Counted from the first letter of the stretch, positions 1 through 12,817 are shown. The stretch: 64,000 nucleotides of DNA from Watersipora subatra (GCF_963576615.1 NC_088717.1:58392749-58456748); one strand, 5' to 3'. Numbers and translations: made by a program. The notes: generated by a model not told the origin, from the letters alone.

Positions 1-1890
1 GTGAATTACTTAATAAATACAAACAACTACGTTGAAATAACAAAAAGTTATTTAAAAACCTCAAAAAAGACTACATGACCAATAGACTATACAATCCACT
101 AGTAGAGGGTGACACCAAACCCTTCTATAGATATATAAAAGAATTAAAAGGAAATGCAAACAAAATTGTGTCGATGGAACAAGACAATGGAGTATTGACT
201 GAAAATGATTATGAAACTGCTAATATACTAAATTCTTTTTTTCAGAGCGTCTTCTCGAAACCTTCCCCTCTACCTACACTGCCATTTATTGCCGATCCCC
301 AAAATATTTCGATCTCAACCAACGGAGTATTAAAATTAATAGATAACCTGAAAACTGGTAAGGCCGCAGGCCCAGACAAGATTTGAAAAAATCAACTCAC
401 TCTAGACCCCGAAGGAACAGCCGCTATTTTGACGAGCATATTTGACTATTCACTTCAAACAGGTACCTTGCCCGAAGAATGGAAAATTGCCCACGTGACT
501 CCTATTTATAAACAAGGTAGTCGAACTTCACCATCCAATTATCGCCCCATTTCTCTAACTTGTATATGCTGTAAATTATTGGAACATATAATCGTTCACC
601 AGCTAAATGCGCAGCTCACAAACAAAATTTCCTCAAACCAGCACGGCTTCAGAAAAAGTCTCTCGTGTTGTACCCAACTGATAACAGTAAACCATGACAT
701 ACTCAAATTTAATGACTCCGGATCCATTGTACATGCAGCCATTTTGGATTTCTCTAAAGCGTTCGATGTAGTAAATCATAGCAAACTCCTAACTAAGCTT
801 ATAGGCTTCGGTATAAATCCCATACTTATACGTTGGATAGCATCCTTCCTCCAAGGTAGGTCTCAGCGAGTTCTGGTAGGAGGTGGGATGTCGGATCCAG
901 TACAGGTCACATCAGGAGTCCCGCAGGGGAGCGTACTAGGCCCTACTCTGTTCATCTTGTTTATAAATGATATAGTTGACTGTGTTACCAATAGTTCTAT
1001 ACGCCTCTTTGCCGATGATACTCTAGTATATCACCCTATTACAAACTCAAACGACATGACACTATTACAAACTGACCTCGATAACCTATTTCAATGGGGA
1101 CAGTCCAATGGTATGTTATTTAACGCCAAAAAGAGCACTATTGTTTCATTCGGGAAAACATCGCTTACAGACAAATACCCCATAAATTACCATCTCGGGA
1201 ACACCCCTTTAATCACATGTGACACTGTAAAATACCTTGGTGTGTACCTTTCAAAAGACAACAAGTGGAATACACATGTTGAATATATTTGTATGAAAGC
1301 ATCACGCATCCTTGGATTGTTAAAAAATACTATTAGTGATGCCCCAGTCGCAGTGAAATTGATTGCTTATAAGCAGCTGTGTCGACCTGTTCTTGAATAC
1401 GCAGCCGAGGTCTGGGACCCTCATACAGCCACGCATTCCGACATGCTGGAACGCATACAAAATAAAGCTGTGAGATTCATTAAAAATATTAAAGGCAGAG
1501 AGGTGTCCGTCTCAGAAGAAAAATTCATGTGTGGCTTAAAGTCCTTAAAACACAGAAGACAGCAACAGAGATTGTCTTTGTACATTAATATCGTATCAAA
1601 CAAAGATACGTTTCCATCCATCCATGACACACTGACCGAAATGAACGCATCTACTCACTACATGACCACACGTTCTAACAATCTAAACGCCCTCTCCTGT
1701 GACTCTGGTCAGTTTTTGCAGGGATTCATCCTCAGGACATCTCGGGAGATCCGCACTGGGGAGATTGTAGCGGACTAACAAAAAAAAAGACCTAGCGATC
1801 GGAGGGTCCCTTTCTTGCTTCTCATGAGGCTCTAGGGACTAAACATCATCCAGATCAGTGCATGTAGGTCTATCCATTTATACGACATTG
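1..1890 (+). mobile_element. 3' part of a CR1/Jockey-type LINE (ORF2 reverse transcriptase, 3' UTR)
   Basis: Non-LTR retrotransposon; the window begins inside ORF2. The reading frame runs from about base 3 to the TAA at 1778 and is interrupted by TGA codons at 33-35 and 384-386, leaving a 449-codon open stretch from 429. Reverse transcriptase landmarks are in order: a GPDKI-like finger motif, SNYRPISL, HGFRK, DFSKAFD, SGVPQGSVLGP, the catalytic FADD (about 1008-1022) and the thumb segment KYLGVYL. The C-terminal part has the VLEYAAEVWDPH segment usual in CR1/Jockey-like families. The endonuclease domain and ORF1 would lie upstream of the window. After the stop comes about 110 bp of probable 3' UTR without a clear poly(A) tail, so the 3' end is approximate. 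With only two stops in nearly 600 codons this is a fairly young copy. The exact clade is uncertain. Confidence 0.88.
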
Positions 1891-1950
1891 TGTATTTTAA
1901 TTGTTGGACTTGTTGGACCTGACCCAGTAATAATCACATTCGTTCCCACA

Positions 1951-2133
1951 CAGGCCTGCCAGCCCAAGAGTGGGGCAATGCTTGAGATTTGTTTATGGAG
2001 CAATTGATGTATCAATGATAATAGGATATATATAAAATTGTGGAAATTGGGGCAAAAATCTCACGCATTTTCATTTTTTCTTTGGAGTGATTGCGTGAGT
2101 CTCATGCCCAATGCGTGAGAGTTGGCAGGTATG
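1951..2133 (-). mobile_element. hAT-type MITE, copy 1
   Basis: This 183-bp element starts CAGGCCTGCCAGCC and ends GGCAGGTATG. It is flanked by an exact 8-bp direct repeat, TTCCCACA (1943-1950 and 2134-2141), the target duplication length of the hAT superfamily. There is no coding capacity. It is about 90% identical to the element at 2320-2497, which lies in the opposite direction. Confidence 0.85.
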
Positions 2134-2319
2134 TTCCCACAAGACAAAGCAAAAGTGCACAAAGTGAACGTAGTCAAAATAAAATGAAATGACGAAGCAA
2201 ATTTAACACTGATGTTGTGTGTGAATTCGGATTAATTATGCATAACATAATTTCTCCACACCCACACTGCCCGTAACAAGACTCCACCATGCACGCGCGT
2301 AGTGTCTATCTTATGCACC

Positions 2320-2497
2320 CATACCTGCCAACTCTCACGCATTGGGCGTGAGACTCACGCAATCACCCCAAAGAAAAAATGAAAATGCGTGAGATTTTTG
2401 CCCCAATTTCCACAATTTTATATATACTATCATTGATACATCATTTGCCCCAAAACCAAATCTCACGCGTTTCCCCAATCTTGGGTTGGCAGGTCTG
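2320..2497 (+). mobile_element. hAT-type MITE, copy 2
   Basis: This 178-bp element starts CATACCTGCCAAC and ends GTTGGCAGGTCTG, giving 13-bp terminal inverted repeats with one mismatch. An exact 8-bp target duplication TATGCACC lies at 2312-2319 and 2498-2505. It is the same family as 1951-2133, in inverse orientation, so the pair forms a large imperfect inverted repeat with a spacer of about 190 bp. It is non-autonomous and no autonomous partner is seen in the window. Confidence 0.87.
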
Positions 2498-2751
2498 TAT
2501 GCACCTCATAAATTTTATGTTAGTAATCGTAAGAGATCTTTAGCACGATTTTTACCTTGTTAGTGATGTAGTCAATTATCTGGTAATAACTATCTTTACT
2601 GCACGACAAACGGTCTGAACTCGACATTTAAGCTTGTATTACTTCCCGCCATACGTCATTCAAATGTAGACTGTCAACTCGTCGATATTGTGCGGCCTGA
2701 TGTGAATGTTAACATTTTAGCTATGTGAATACCTCTTATCTGGGTACCAGA

Positions 2752-2860
2752 GATTACGCCTACGAGTGATTTTGCTACAGTAGATTACGTCTACAAGTGA
2801 TTTTGCCTACAGGAGATAACGCCTACAAGTGATTTTGCCTACAGGAGATTACGTCTACAA
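2752..2860. repeat. 32-bp tandem repeat, about 3.4 copies
   Basis: The unit is of the type GATTACGTCTACAAGTG followed by ATTTTGCCTACAGGA. Copies differ at a few positions (GATTACGCC, GATAACGCC, GATTACGTC). It is short and non-coding. Confidence 0.8.
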
Positions 2861-2940
2861 GCTGATATTAAGCTCTATCTGATTTTATGGTTTTGTGTCT
2901 ATTTGTATAACTTCAGTTCCATTCACTTCAAATAGACAGC

Positions 2941-2984
2941 CGGCTTTTATTTCGAGAAATTAAATCGCGCCGAAATAAAAGCCG
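2941..2984. repeat. 14-bp perfect hairpin
   Basis: CGGCTTTTATTTCG (2941-2954) is matched by its exact reverse complement at 2971-2984, with a 16-nt loop. A third partial copy of the motif (CGAAATAAAG) follows at once. Function is unknown. Confidence 0.7.
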
Positions 2985-3779
2985 ACTTTATCGCGAAATA
3001 AAGTTTGTCTAATGTCCTTTTTAGTGGTTTAGATCAGAGGGTTATATTACAGCGTACCCCATTTTTTTGCAAAAAATGTGCATACAGTTCCCAAACGGAA
3101 AATCGCAAGGATCGCTTTTCAACCGCCACTGCAAAGGCACTCAGTTGAAAAAAAAAACAAATGGCTCTAGGATGTGCAAATCAATATAAACGGATGCGAC
3201 AAACGTGCGGTCAATTAATATGAACAGTAATAATAAACAAGCTATTTAATGATGATGATTTTGTTTATGTATTATTAATCAGAAACCGAAAAATGCCCCT
3301 TTTTGCGGGCCAAGATGAAAGGTTAATATTTTAGAGTGTATAAATACAATTTACAGTGTAATTGTTCTTGTACCGATTTTTACAGTGTTATAATGATATG
3401 ATATTTTAACGATAATATAATAATATATTTATACAAGATGATACGTAAAATTAAAGATTGTATGAGTAATAGATTGGCAATTTTAGGTTTATATTCCATG
3501 AGTGATTGTGCTGTATCCTCTGAGATTTGCTGTCTGCGGCTCTGGTTTCCATTTCATTAACAACAGAATGCTATTGGCAAGATTGTGTGAGACAGGGCGT
3601 CCTTGTAGAGCTCTCTTAGACTTTGGAAAAATTTTCCAAAACATTGTTTTTATACCTTTTTATCTTTTAATTTTACCTTTTTTATTTGCTAACAAAACAC
3701 ACTATATTTATTTGTTGAAGGCGAAGTAGCTCGGCCGCTTCAGGCACTACTGAGGCTTTGTGATACACTGAGAGGACAT

Positions 3780-6700
3780 TTTTGTTTTTTTCAAGTCAAG
3801 ATTTTCAATTTCGATTTTCTACTCAGCGAACTATCATGGCAAAAAATAGAACTGGTCAAAGCTCAACATCTCAAAGCGGCCGTCATTCACCAGCCAGTTC
3901 GCCTCTTTCTGGCAAACCAGGCAATGTCATAAAACCAAGTTTAGTACGCTGTAAAGCTGCTGTTCTATCAAATCAAAAGGCTATGCTCTGTGATTTTTGT
4001 GAGAAGTGGTGCCACCTTGACTGTGGCAATTGAGTGTAAGCCAAATTGTATACAGAAATGCACCGCTGCCAGTCTAAGGCATTGTTGTACATTTACATAC
4101 ATACGCAAAAAACTAATGTAAGACTGGATAGCAAGATCAATTACATACCTGATCAAATTAAAAAACTGAACAGCGCCATCAACAACATTCAAATTATGCT
4201 GAGTAGTATGGTAAAGCCGAAGCTGAAATTAATGGAAGCTTAATATACAAGTGTAGTAAAAAGTCTAGAAAATAACTCCACGCTAATAACAAACGCCGCG
4301 CACAAAGTCACTATTCAAAGTGAGAAAGATTCCAGAGATAAAAATTTTATTCCTTTTGGAATTGAAGAGTGCCAAAATAAAAACGATGCAGTGGACAAAG
4401 TAAAAATCTTACTCAGTGAATGCCACATATCATACAAATTCGATCCAGATAACATACTCAGACTAGGCAGAATTAATGATGAAAACAGTCAGGGAGGGCA
4501 GAAAATAAGACCTTTAAAGATCTGCACCAGCTCAAAAGAAGAAAAATGGGAGATAATTAAAAGAGTCAACGGTCTGAAAAAACCTGGGGTGTTTGCCAAG
4601 TTAGATATGACTAAAGAGGAAAGAAATGAGGATTTTCGGTTATTTCCGACATTGAAGAAAACAAGAGAGGCAAATCCAATAAAAAAGTTCAAGATATACA
4701 GGAAAAAGGTAGTGAAAATAAATCCCTGAGTTTGTTGTTAACAAATGCCAGATCTGTGAAAGGAAAGTTAAATGAGGTGCGAATTCTGGCTTCAGAGTGT
4801 GATATCTTATGCGTGACCGAAACTCATCTTGACTCTAGTTTTAATAACAACATGGTTCTGAATTCAATGCAAAAAGTTAAATACAGATGTGATAGGGACA
4901 GACATGTGGGTGGAGTATGATTGCACTACCACCTAGTTTACTAGACCAACATGTGCAACTACGTAGGTCATTTTTCTCTATTGAATTTGTTTGTACTCAT
5001 ATTGAGTGTTCTGGGAGTGGTTTCGACTTTGTTGTTTTGTGTGTGTATATTCCTCCTAGTTTAATTAAAGATGCCACTAGACCCACTTGATGAGCTGTTG
5101 GACTTGATGTTTTTGAATTATCCAAAATCAACCATACTGGGGATTTTAATTTTCTGGACATCAATTGGTCTGAGTATTGGGTTAAACTATCTTCTAACCA
5201 AAAATCGACTCACAAATCATTTATTAACTGCCTACTGTCCCATAACTTAAGTCAATTAGTAACTGAGCCTACCCATTACCTTTGTAATACCTTGGACTTA
5301 ATTTCAACTGATAGGCCTAGTTTCATCTATGACCTAAAAATTGTAAATCCTGGTCTCAGTGACCACTACATGGTAGAACCTAAACCGGAAGCACAGTTCA
5401 GTTATCCGGGGAATGAAACCTCTTTTAGAATGTATAGTAAAACTAACCTTGCTGCAATCAGTGAGGCCTTGAATCGCACCCTGATAACAACAAAACAGGC
5501 GATTGAGGAAAGGCAAAACATTAATTTAGTCTGGAATTTGTTTGAGTGATATTAAATCTGTTGTCTATTAGTTTGTTCCTAGATGCGTAGCGAAGAGTAA
5601 AAATTTGAATGAGCTTCCCTGGTTTAACAATCACACTAGAAAAGCAGTTAAAAAACAGAAATCTGTACGACAAGTTTAAAAAATCGAAATTTGAAATCGA
5701 TTTGGCTATATATAAAACTGCAAGGCGGAACAACAAGAAGCTATTTCGCAAATTAGAACACGATTATTTCTATAAAGCTTTATATGAGTCATTAAGCAGT
5801 GGAAATAGTAAAACCTTTTACAAATTTTGTAAAAGAAAGAGTTGAAAAAGCATTCAAAATCCAGTAACTTTTAAAAATATGTCTGCTATACATTCATCAG
5901 AGATCTTTATCTCATACTTTCATAGTGTTTCTTCCAAAGACAATTCAGATCCAGTGGAATGTAGGGAAGATGCTAGCCAAACAATACAAATCACAAGTAA
6001 AGGAGTTGAAAAATTGCTCATTGGCCTCAAGCCTGGTACAGCCCCAGGCCCAGATCAACTGAGAAGAGAGGATTTGAATCTTGCTGTTGTAGTCACTGGT
6101 CAGATACTGGCTCTTATTTTTCAGTATTCACTAGACATTGGTAAATTGCCAGAAATCTGAAAAATGGCTAATGTTGTACTTATTTTTAAAAAGTAAAAAA
6201 GAGAAAATTCCAGTAACTATAGGCCGGTCTCGCTGAGTATCTTTTGCAAGCTACTCGAGCACATACTGCTTAGTAACATTAACCAACATCTAGATAGTGA
6301 CTTGAGTTCAAACCAGCATGGCTTTAGAAAGGTCTCTCCTGCACTACACAATTCACAACAACCACTGATGACATCATGAGAATGGTTGACAATAAAACTG
6401 TGGTAAATGCCGTGGTCATTGACTTCTCCAAAGCTTTTGACGAAGTGCCTCACAATTTGCAAATAACAAAATTATTTGAATCGAATACCGGCACTAACAT
6501 AGTCAAATAGATAGCAAAATTTTTATCAAAGAGGAGTCAGCGAGTGGTGGTGGAGAGGGCGGCGTCCATCTTTTTGAATGTTACATCGGGAGTATCCCAG
6601 GGCTCTGTCCCGTGACCTTCTCTTTTTTGGTGTATATTGGTAACATTTCGGAAATCCTAAAAACATCATCTAATAGGATTTTTGCAGACGATGCATTAGT

Positions 6701-7542
6701 ATATCGCCCTGTAGAAACGCAGACTGATAGACAAGTTTTTCAGCAAGACCTTGATTTACTGGAGCAGTGAGCTGACAAAGAGAAAATGTTTTTCAATACG
6801 GATAAATGTCAGGTGGTTGAATTTGCCAAGCGATGCAGTAACAGTGATTTTACGTTTTACCTTAACGGTAAGCAACTAGATAATGACACATTTTAAATAC
6901 CGCGGAGTAAATATTACCAATGATTTTAACTGAGACCTGCACATAGACTCAATAACTGCCAGGGCGTCCCAAAAGCTTGGTATGGTTAAGCATGTTTTGT
7001 ATGGCGCCCCCGGAGAAGTGAAGTGGATCGCATACCTCACATTGATTAGGCCAATAATGGAATATGCCAGTGAGGTATGGGACCCATATTTAATGACACA
7101 GATAACACTCTTGGAAAATGTGCAGAGGAAGGCAGTTCATTTTATTTCAGATATTAAGGGCACACTGAGTGTATCGAAGGCATGCAACATTCTTAATATC
7201 GAACTCTTAGCACATAGACGAAAGAATGCTCGCATGTCGTTAATATTACGGTTTTTTCCGAGGGTGGTCACAGTTCGATTATTAACAGTTTTGAACATAT
7301 ACAAGATTTTATTCACAACCATGAGACCAGACAGGCAACAGGTTGGGCACCCCTGGCATTCACAAACCAAACATTTTATCACCAAAGCTTTGCACCCCGA
7401 ACTTCACGTAACTTGTGTGGCTATGATTAAAAGGCACTCACAATTTTTTTGCGTGTCCATGTGCAAACGCTTTTTTATAGAACGCCATCAAATTGATAGC
7501 CTTCTTTTACCCGGCTCCGGGGTCTAAAGGCTCTATTTCAAC
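3780..7542 (+). mobile_element. Nearly full-length, decayed CR1/Jockey-type LINE
   Basis: ORF1 starts near 3836 (MAKNRTGQSS) and carries a PHD-like zinc finger fragment, CDFCEKWCHLDC (about 3990-4025), then a conserved ORF1 segment at 4391-4729 (ILRLGRINDE and following). ORF2 begins near 4732 with the endonuclease start NARSVKGKLNEV and CVTETHLD. The reverse transcriptase region is spread over several frames: PGPDQL (about 6050), SNYRPVSL (about 6212), NQHGF, DFSKAFDEVP (about 6420), FADDALVY (about 6680) and the C-terminal segment EYASEVWDPYL (about 7060). Many stops and frameshifts separate the pieces, so this copy is clearly older than the LINE at 1-1890. Its 3' region is interrupted at 7543 by a hAT element and appears to resume after 15016. 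Confidence 0.83.
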
Positions 7543-7960
7543 TTAGTGCTGGGACGATATCAAAAATTCGTTTCGGTACGATATGATAGCGTAGTCAACC
7601 GATATATTGAAATATCGGTTATGTTATTCAGAGTTGTCTTACCTGCCATAAAAACTGCCATGAAAAAACAACTCCCTAATGAATCTATATACCGCTATAA
7701 TAATTCTCTGAAGAATCGGGTATCAAATAGGTAGAGTAGAGTATCCTTCATTTTTCGTGACGTCTTTCTATCGTTGTCCGCCATCTCTATGGAGAACTTC
7801 TATCGTTGAAAACACGAAGCTTCTGCAATTAATTATGTTTGTTACGCTTTTGTTTGCAAATTTTTTATTGTAGTATCAAAACAACATCAAAAATACTATT
7901 ATTCATGTAAACATCAACGATACTTACACAGTCAGATGATACAGGCCATATTATAGTCAT

Positions 7961-8188
7961 TGTTATATTGCTGGGGAGCAATAAAGCACTCACCGTGAAC
8001 TCAAGATCACAAGAGCGTCAGCTTGGTCTCCAGTCACTATATAGCAATGGGGGTCACGTGTCTCCTAAACGTCTAAGCCGTAGCCTAATAGACGTCTAAG
8101 CCGTAGCTTCCAGCAGCTATAACTTCTAGTAGTCTATTTAGCCTGTGGTTCTTTATTCCTGAATGTGTTACAGTATGAATATATAACA
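7961..8188 (-). repeat. 3' LTR of the Gypsy element
   Basis: 228 bp beginning TGTTATATTG and ending ATATAACA. It contains a short internal duplication of the CGTCTAAGCCGTAGC type. It matches the LTR at 14231-14459 except for six transitions and one single-base indel. Confidence 0.93.
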
Positions 8189-8200
8189 TGCCCTTTTTTT
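8189..8200 (-). other. Polypurine tract of the Gypsy element
   Basis: Read on the - strand the sequence is an A-run followed by GGGCA directly before the LTR, the usual position of the plus-strand primer of LTR retrotransposons. Confidence 0.65.
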
Positions 8201-8501
8201 CAAGACTACACCGCTTAATCTAAAATCCAAATACGAACTCCAATTCCAATACACTCAAATTTACCCAAGTGCAACCACTATTAGCAGAACAAATAATCTC
8301 TCAAGAGGGGCGTTAAATTCAATGAAGCAGGGTTATCAAGCCAAGCAGGTTAGATAATCACAAAAGCTTCAAATCATAGTTACCGTTTCGAAGATTAGAT
8401 AAATATCTCTCTACTCACCCAATATTCTGTTTACTTACTCGTCTTTCCTTCAGTCATCAGTTATCGCAAATTTAACTGTTTTAATCGCACCCCAATCCAT
8501 C

Positions 8502-9539
8502 TCAATCTACCTCATCTCCATTTAGCAAATCACCTTCCTCCATACTGGCAGTATCCCCATACCAATCAGCCTTCTCATGTTCCTCCTCCATTGCCACCGG
8601 GTTATCTGAAACTTTTGGCTCAGAACCAGCAAGCTGGTCGTCATTGCCACTTTTTCCGGAGCTTTCAGGTTGGACCTCCTCTTTGGGTTCCTTAACCTTA
8701 CTCTCCTCACAACTAGCATCTGTGCTAGGGACTACTCTCACAACGGAGGTTTCAGGTTGGATCTCCTCTTTGGATTCCTCAACCTTACTCTCCTTTCTAG
8801 TAGTCGTTACGGAACTCGCGCTCCTTGCACCCCTCCTCTGAGCCCTCTTTTGCTTTACAGCAGCCAAGTGCAACAGAGCCTCTCTATACTCCTCACTCTC
8901 AATCTCCTCCTCCAACTCCCTCTCGTCCTTCTCTATAGCAGACAATGCACGCATGTACTGCTCCTCTACTTGTCTCCTCCTATGCAAGAGCATAGCTTTC
9001 CTCCGCTCGATGGCAGCCTCGGTCGAAGCAGACTCTGACTCCATCTCTTCTACAAAACTATCCATCTTAGCAACAAAGGGTAAACTCGAACTAAGCTTTT
9101 TCAACTTAGAATCCGGTCCCCTATTGTTACTCTCCTCTACCCTACGCTTAATACCTGCTGCAAAATCTCTATAGGAAGACCCACCAAGAGTACATCCTTC
9201 AAGTCCATGGTTTAACTTCCCACAAAATCTACACAATGTCTTCTTGCAATCTACCGCAAAATGTCCTTGACCTTCACAATTATAACAAATAAATCCAGGA
9301 CACTGAGCAGCATAGTGGTCTCTAAAGCTCTTGCAGGCAACACACCTAATGTTACCTGGCTTACCGTACACTTCTTTTTTACCTTCGCTCACATTCTTAC
9401 CCGACTCGCGCCCCTTCTGCTTACTAAACACTGTGTTACCTTCTGAATCCTTCGTCACCTTCACACCTCCACTCCTGCCTCTACCTGCACCGCCGCTGTC
9501 GGCACCACCACTTCCCGGCGAATCGCCAGCACTCTTCAT
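8502..9539 (-). mobile_element. Gypsy element part: extra 3' ORF with three zinc knuckles
   Basis: An open frame of 345 codons between the integrase and the 3' LTR. After a Gly/Ser/Arg-rich start come three consecutive knuckles: one CX2CX5HX4C (CVACKSFRDHYAAQC) and two canonical CX2CX4HX4C (CYNCEGQGHFAVDC and CRFCGKLNHGLEGC), at about residues 60-120. A long charged, probably coiled-coil segment (about residues 160-240) and an acidic tail follow. The position is that of an env gene, but I see no signal peptide or membrane segment. It resembles a second nucleocapsid-like RNA-binding protein. Its role is unknown. Expression from a spliced or separate message is only an inference. Confidence 0.75.
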
Positions 9540-9592
9540 AAGTGATAGAGAAGTAAGATTGGTCTGATATCAATCTGAAACTAAAAACAAGG

Positions 9593-12500
9593 TCATTTAT
9601 AATATTCCATACCATATTTCTTAGGTGGTTTACTAACTCGACCTGAGCTAGTGACAACAGGTTCTCTACTAAGAGGCACAAATTCACTTCTAGAATTTCT
9701 CTCAACAACAGAAGTTTCCCCCTCGTGTTCACTGACGCCAGGAGTTTCCTCCACGTGCTCAGCTACACCAGGAGTTTCCTCCCCTTGCTCAAGAATCGCT
9801 AAATCAGGGATCATGTTCTCTTGACTTTCGGATAAACCGTTAGCATTTTCTACTACTTCAGAGTTGCCCTCTTTTGAGGAGTAGCTACCGAAGGGAAGAC
9901 AATTATCCTCAGAAGAGTCAGATAATGTGTTCTCGTCATCTGAGTTCAACTAAAACAAATGTTTTCTATTTCTGCGTACTTCACTCATGCCTACATTGAC
10001 CCAGTAACTTTCAGGGGATTTATCCCTTCTCAAAACTATACCTCTTGAACCTACATCAGTAGGAGCTTTTACATAAACCATTTGACCAGGTTTTAACTCG
10101 TCTAGCTTTGAAACTCTATACTTTTTATCCCACCGTTTCTTAACTTTCTTTTTACATCTAATTTCATTTTCTTCAAACAGTTCATAGTCTACATCACTTT
10201 CATATGGGAAGCCCAAGTTTGATCTAATAGCTCGACCAAAAATCAGATCACTTGGCGTATATCCTGAAGCCAAAGGTGTAGTCCTATACGCAGACAAAGC
10301 CACATCTTTATCTTGACTTTTCTCCCATAATCCCTTAACAATTTTTACAGCGCTTTCTGCTAAACCATTAGTACAAGGATACCGGGGGCTACTAGTAGTT
10401 AGAATGAAACCCATTTTCTCTCCAAAGTTTCTAAATTCTTTACTCGCATAACAAGTTCCATTATCAGACCTGATAACGTTGGGTATACCAAATCGAGAAA
10501 ACAGATACTTGAGTACTCGAATTATCTCTCTTGCAGTTTAAGATTCTATATGCAGACATTCTATCCACTTCGAATAATAGTCTCTAGCTATCAGATAATA
10601 TTCGTTATCGAACACAAGTATATCCGAACCTATCACCTCCCATGGTTTAGAAGGCATTTCTGCTTCATACATGGGCTGGTGTTTAACTTGACCATGCATA
10701 ATGCAAACATTACATCTACTTATATAATCTGCAATCTCCTTACTATAACCAGGCCACCAAAAATGACGCTGAGCTCGTCTGCCCATTTCGTTATGCCGTT
10801 ATGTCATGATGACCTTCATGACAAATTTCCAAATACTGCGGTCTTAATGACTTAGTAATATACAGCCTAGAGTCATATAACAATATATTATTATAAATAC
10901 TTAATCTCTCTAGATCCATATAAACCTATCAGTTCTTTACTAGAACCATCCAATTCAGATGGCCAACCAGAATATAAATACTCTATACACTTGAGAGCAT
11001 CTGAATCTTTACTAACCTCTTCTCTTAGTTGCTCTTCTTTAACGTCTCCATATGCAGAAGAGGAAACTATCGAGTTAACATAAGCTTCTACCTTATTACA
11101 AACAGCTTTACTTACCTCATCACAAACAGCACCACTGTTCGGACGGCTAAGCAAATCAGCAATGAACATATCTTTTCCAGGAGTGTGAAAAATATCATAA
11201 TCATATCTCATTAGTCTTAACTTAAAACGTTGTACTCTTACAGGTAGTTTAGACAAATCCTTTTCACCTAAAATCGCAATTAAAGGCTTATGGTCTGTCT
11301 CTATTTCAAATTTTCGACCAACTAAATAGTAATCAAACTTCTCACATGCCCATGTCGTAGCTAAAGCTTCCTTTTCGACCATGGCATATCTACCTTCAGT
11401 TTCAGTCATTTTCCTAGAAGCATATTCTACAGGTTGCCACGCACCTTCCTCGTTATACTGCAGCAAAACTGCACCTAGTGCATTTTTATTAGCATCAGTG
11501 GAAACTCTATGTTTAGCATTTATCTCGAAAGTACATAATACTGGACTATTAGAAATTTCTTTCTTAACAGTTTCAAAAGCTTCTTGTTGGTCAGGACCCC
11601 AATACCATTCCGATTTACTACCCGTTACTCCATAAATCGCAGTACATAAACCAGCTAACCTTTTATTAAACTTCATCAAATAATTAACCATTCCGGTAAA
11701 TCTCCTCCTCCTTTGTGCTCCTCGGAGGCTTCATTTCAACTATAGCTTTTATTTTACTTGGGTCTGGTTTAATACCAGCACTGCTAACCAAATGTCCTAA
11801 AAACTTCACCTTGGTACATCCAAATTCACATTTTTCTTTCCTCAAAGTCATTCCAGACTTCTCAATTCTATATAAAACTTTATGTAAACGTTGCCAATGT
11901 TCGGTTACAGTTTTACCGTAAACTAAAATGTCGTCCATCAAACATACTATTCTGTCTAAGCCTTTCAATATCTTTTCCATTTCCCTCTGAAAAAATTCAG
12001 GGGCTGAAGATATCTCAAAAGGCATTCTCTTAAAGCAAAATCTACCCCATGGGGTTACAAAAGTTGTCAATTCTTTGCATTTCTTATCAAGTCTAACTTG
12101 CCAAAATCCAGAGTTAGCATCAAGTTTGGAAAACATAACTCCTTTTGCCAATTTACTCAACATGTCTGATATCCTAGGTAAAGGATATACTTCCCTTCTA
12201 ACGCATTTATTCAAATTGGTCAAATCTACACACATTCTAATCTTACCACCTTGTTTTGGAGCTATGGTAAGACCAGAACACCAATCAGTTGCTTTTTCTA
12301 TAGGTTCTATAACCTTACTCTCCAACATTTTATCAATTTCTTTTTTAGCTTTTTCACGCAAGCCTGCTGCAATAGGCCTAGGTGCGTACAATCTAACAAG
12401 TTCAGCATTCCTATTTAAGTCAATACTAAAAATACCAGGCATTGTTCCTAGTCCCTCGAAGGTCTTAGGAAATTCCTTTAAAGGGTCGAATTCATTAGCA

Positions 12501-12772
12501 CACAAAGCATTAATAACTGCCAACAAATTCAACTTCTTAATCTCGGGCATACCTAAAAGATTTCTTCTAGAACCTTCAAGTAGGTAAACAGAAGTATCAA
12601 TAGTTCTGTAAGTACTTTTAATAGCTACATCAGCTACTCCTAAAACATTCAATCTATTTCCATCAGCTCCATTCAAAATTTGCTCGGGTTCTTTTAAATT
12701 CAAACCAAGCTTTCTACTAGCTTTCTCAGTCATAGTGGACACATCAGCTCCTGTGTCAAAAGTAAATTCCAT
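9593..12772 (-). mobile_element. Gypsy element part: pol region (protease, RT, RNase H, integrase)
   Basis: Reading down the - strand: retroviral-type protease FDTGADVSTM (near 12765); reverse transcriptase with MCVDLTNLNK, FSKLDANSGFWQVRLD and the catalytic YxDD-type MDDILVYGKT (near 11925); an RNase H start STDANKNALGAVLLQ (near 11495); a tether ending in a DYDIFHTPGKDM-type motif; then the integrase, with GRRAQRHFWWPGY and the zinc-binding CNVCIMHG segment (near 10700) and the C-terminal NGLAESAVKIVKG and FGRAIRSNLG segments (near 10200-10370). An acidic stretch follows the integrase. Family order and motifs make the Ty3/Gypsy assignment secure. The region is divided over several frames and is described only as a fossil. 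Confidence 0.9.
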
Positions 12773-12817
12773 ATCTTTACCATTTACAGATAAATTTCTG
12801 ACAAATTTCTCGCCTAG

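Larger units (their letters stand above)
2498..3779. other. Intergenic DNA without recognisable genes
   Basis: AT-rich sequence with only short chance reading frames. It holds the small tandem repeat and the hairpin listed separately. I recognise no coding similarity or RNA gene. Confidence 0.6.

Noticed and set aside
1951-2497. A single 550-bp foldback transposon made of both MITEs
   Set aside because: Each half has its own pair of ends and its own exact 8-bp duplication, so they are two insertions.
8644-9567. Open frames on the + strand across the Gypsy 3' ORF
   Set aside because: They are the complement of the - strand zinc-knuckle frame, without motifs of their own.
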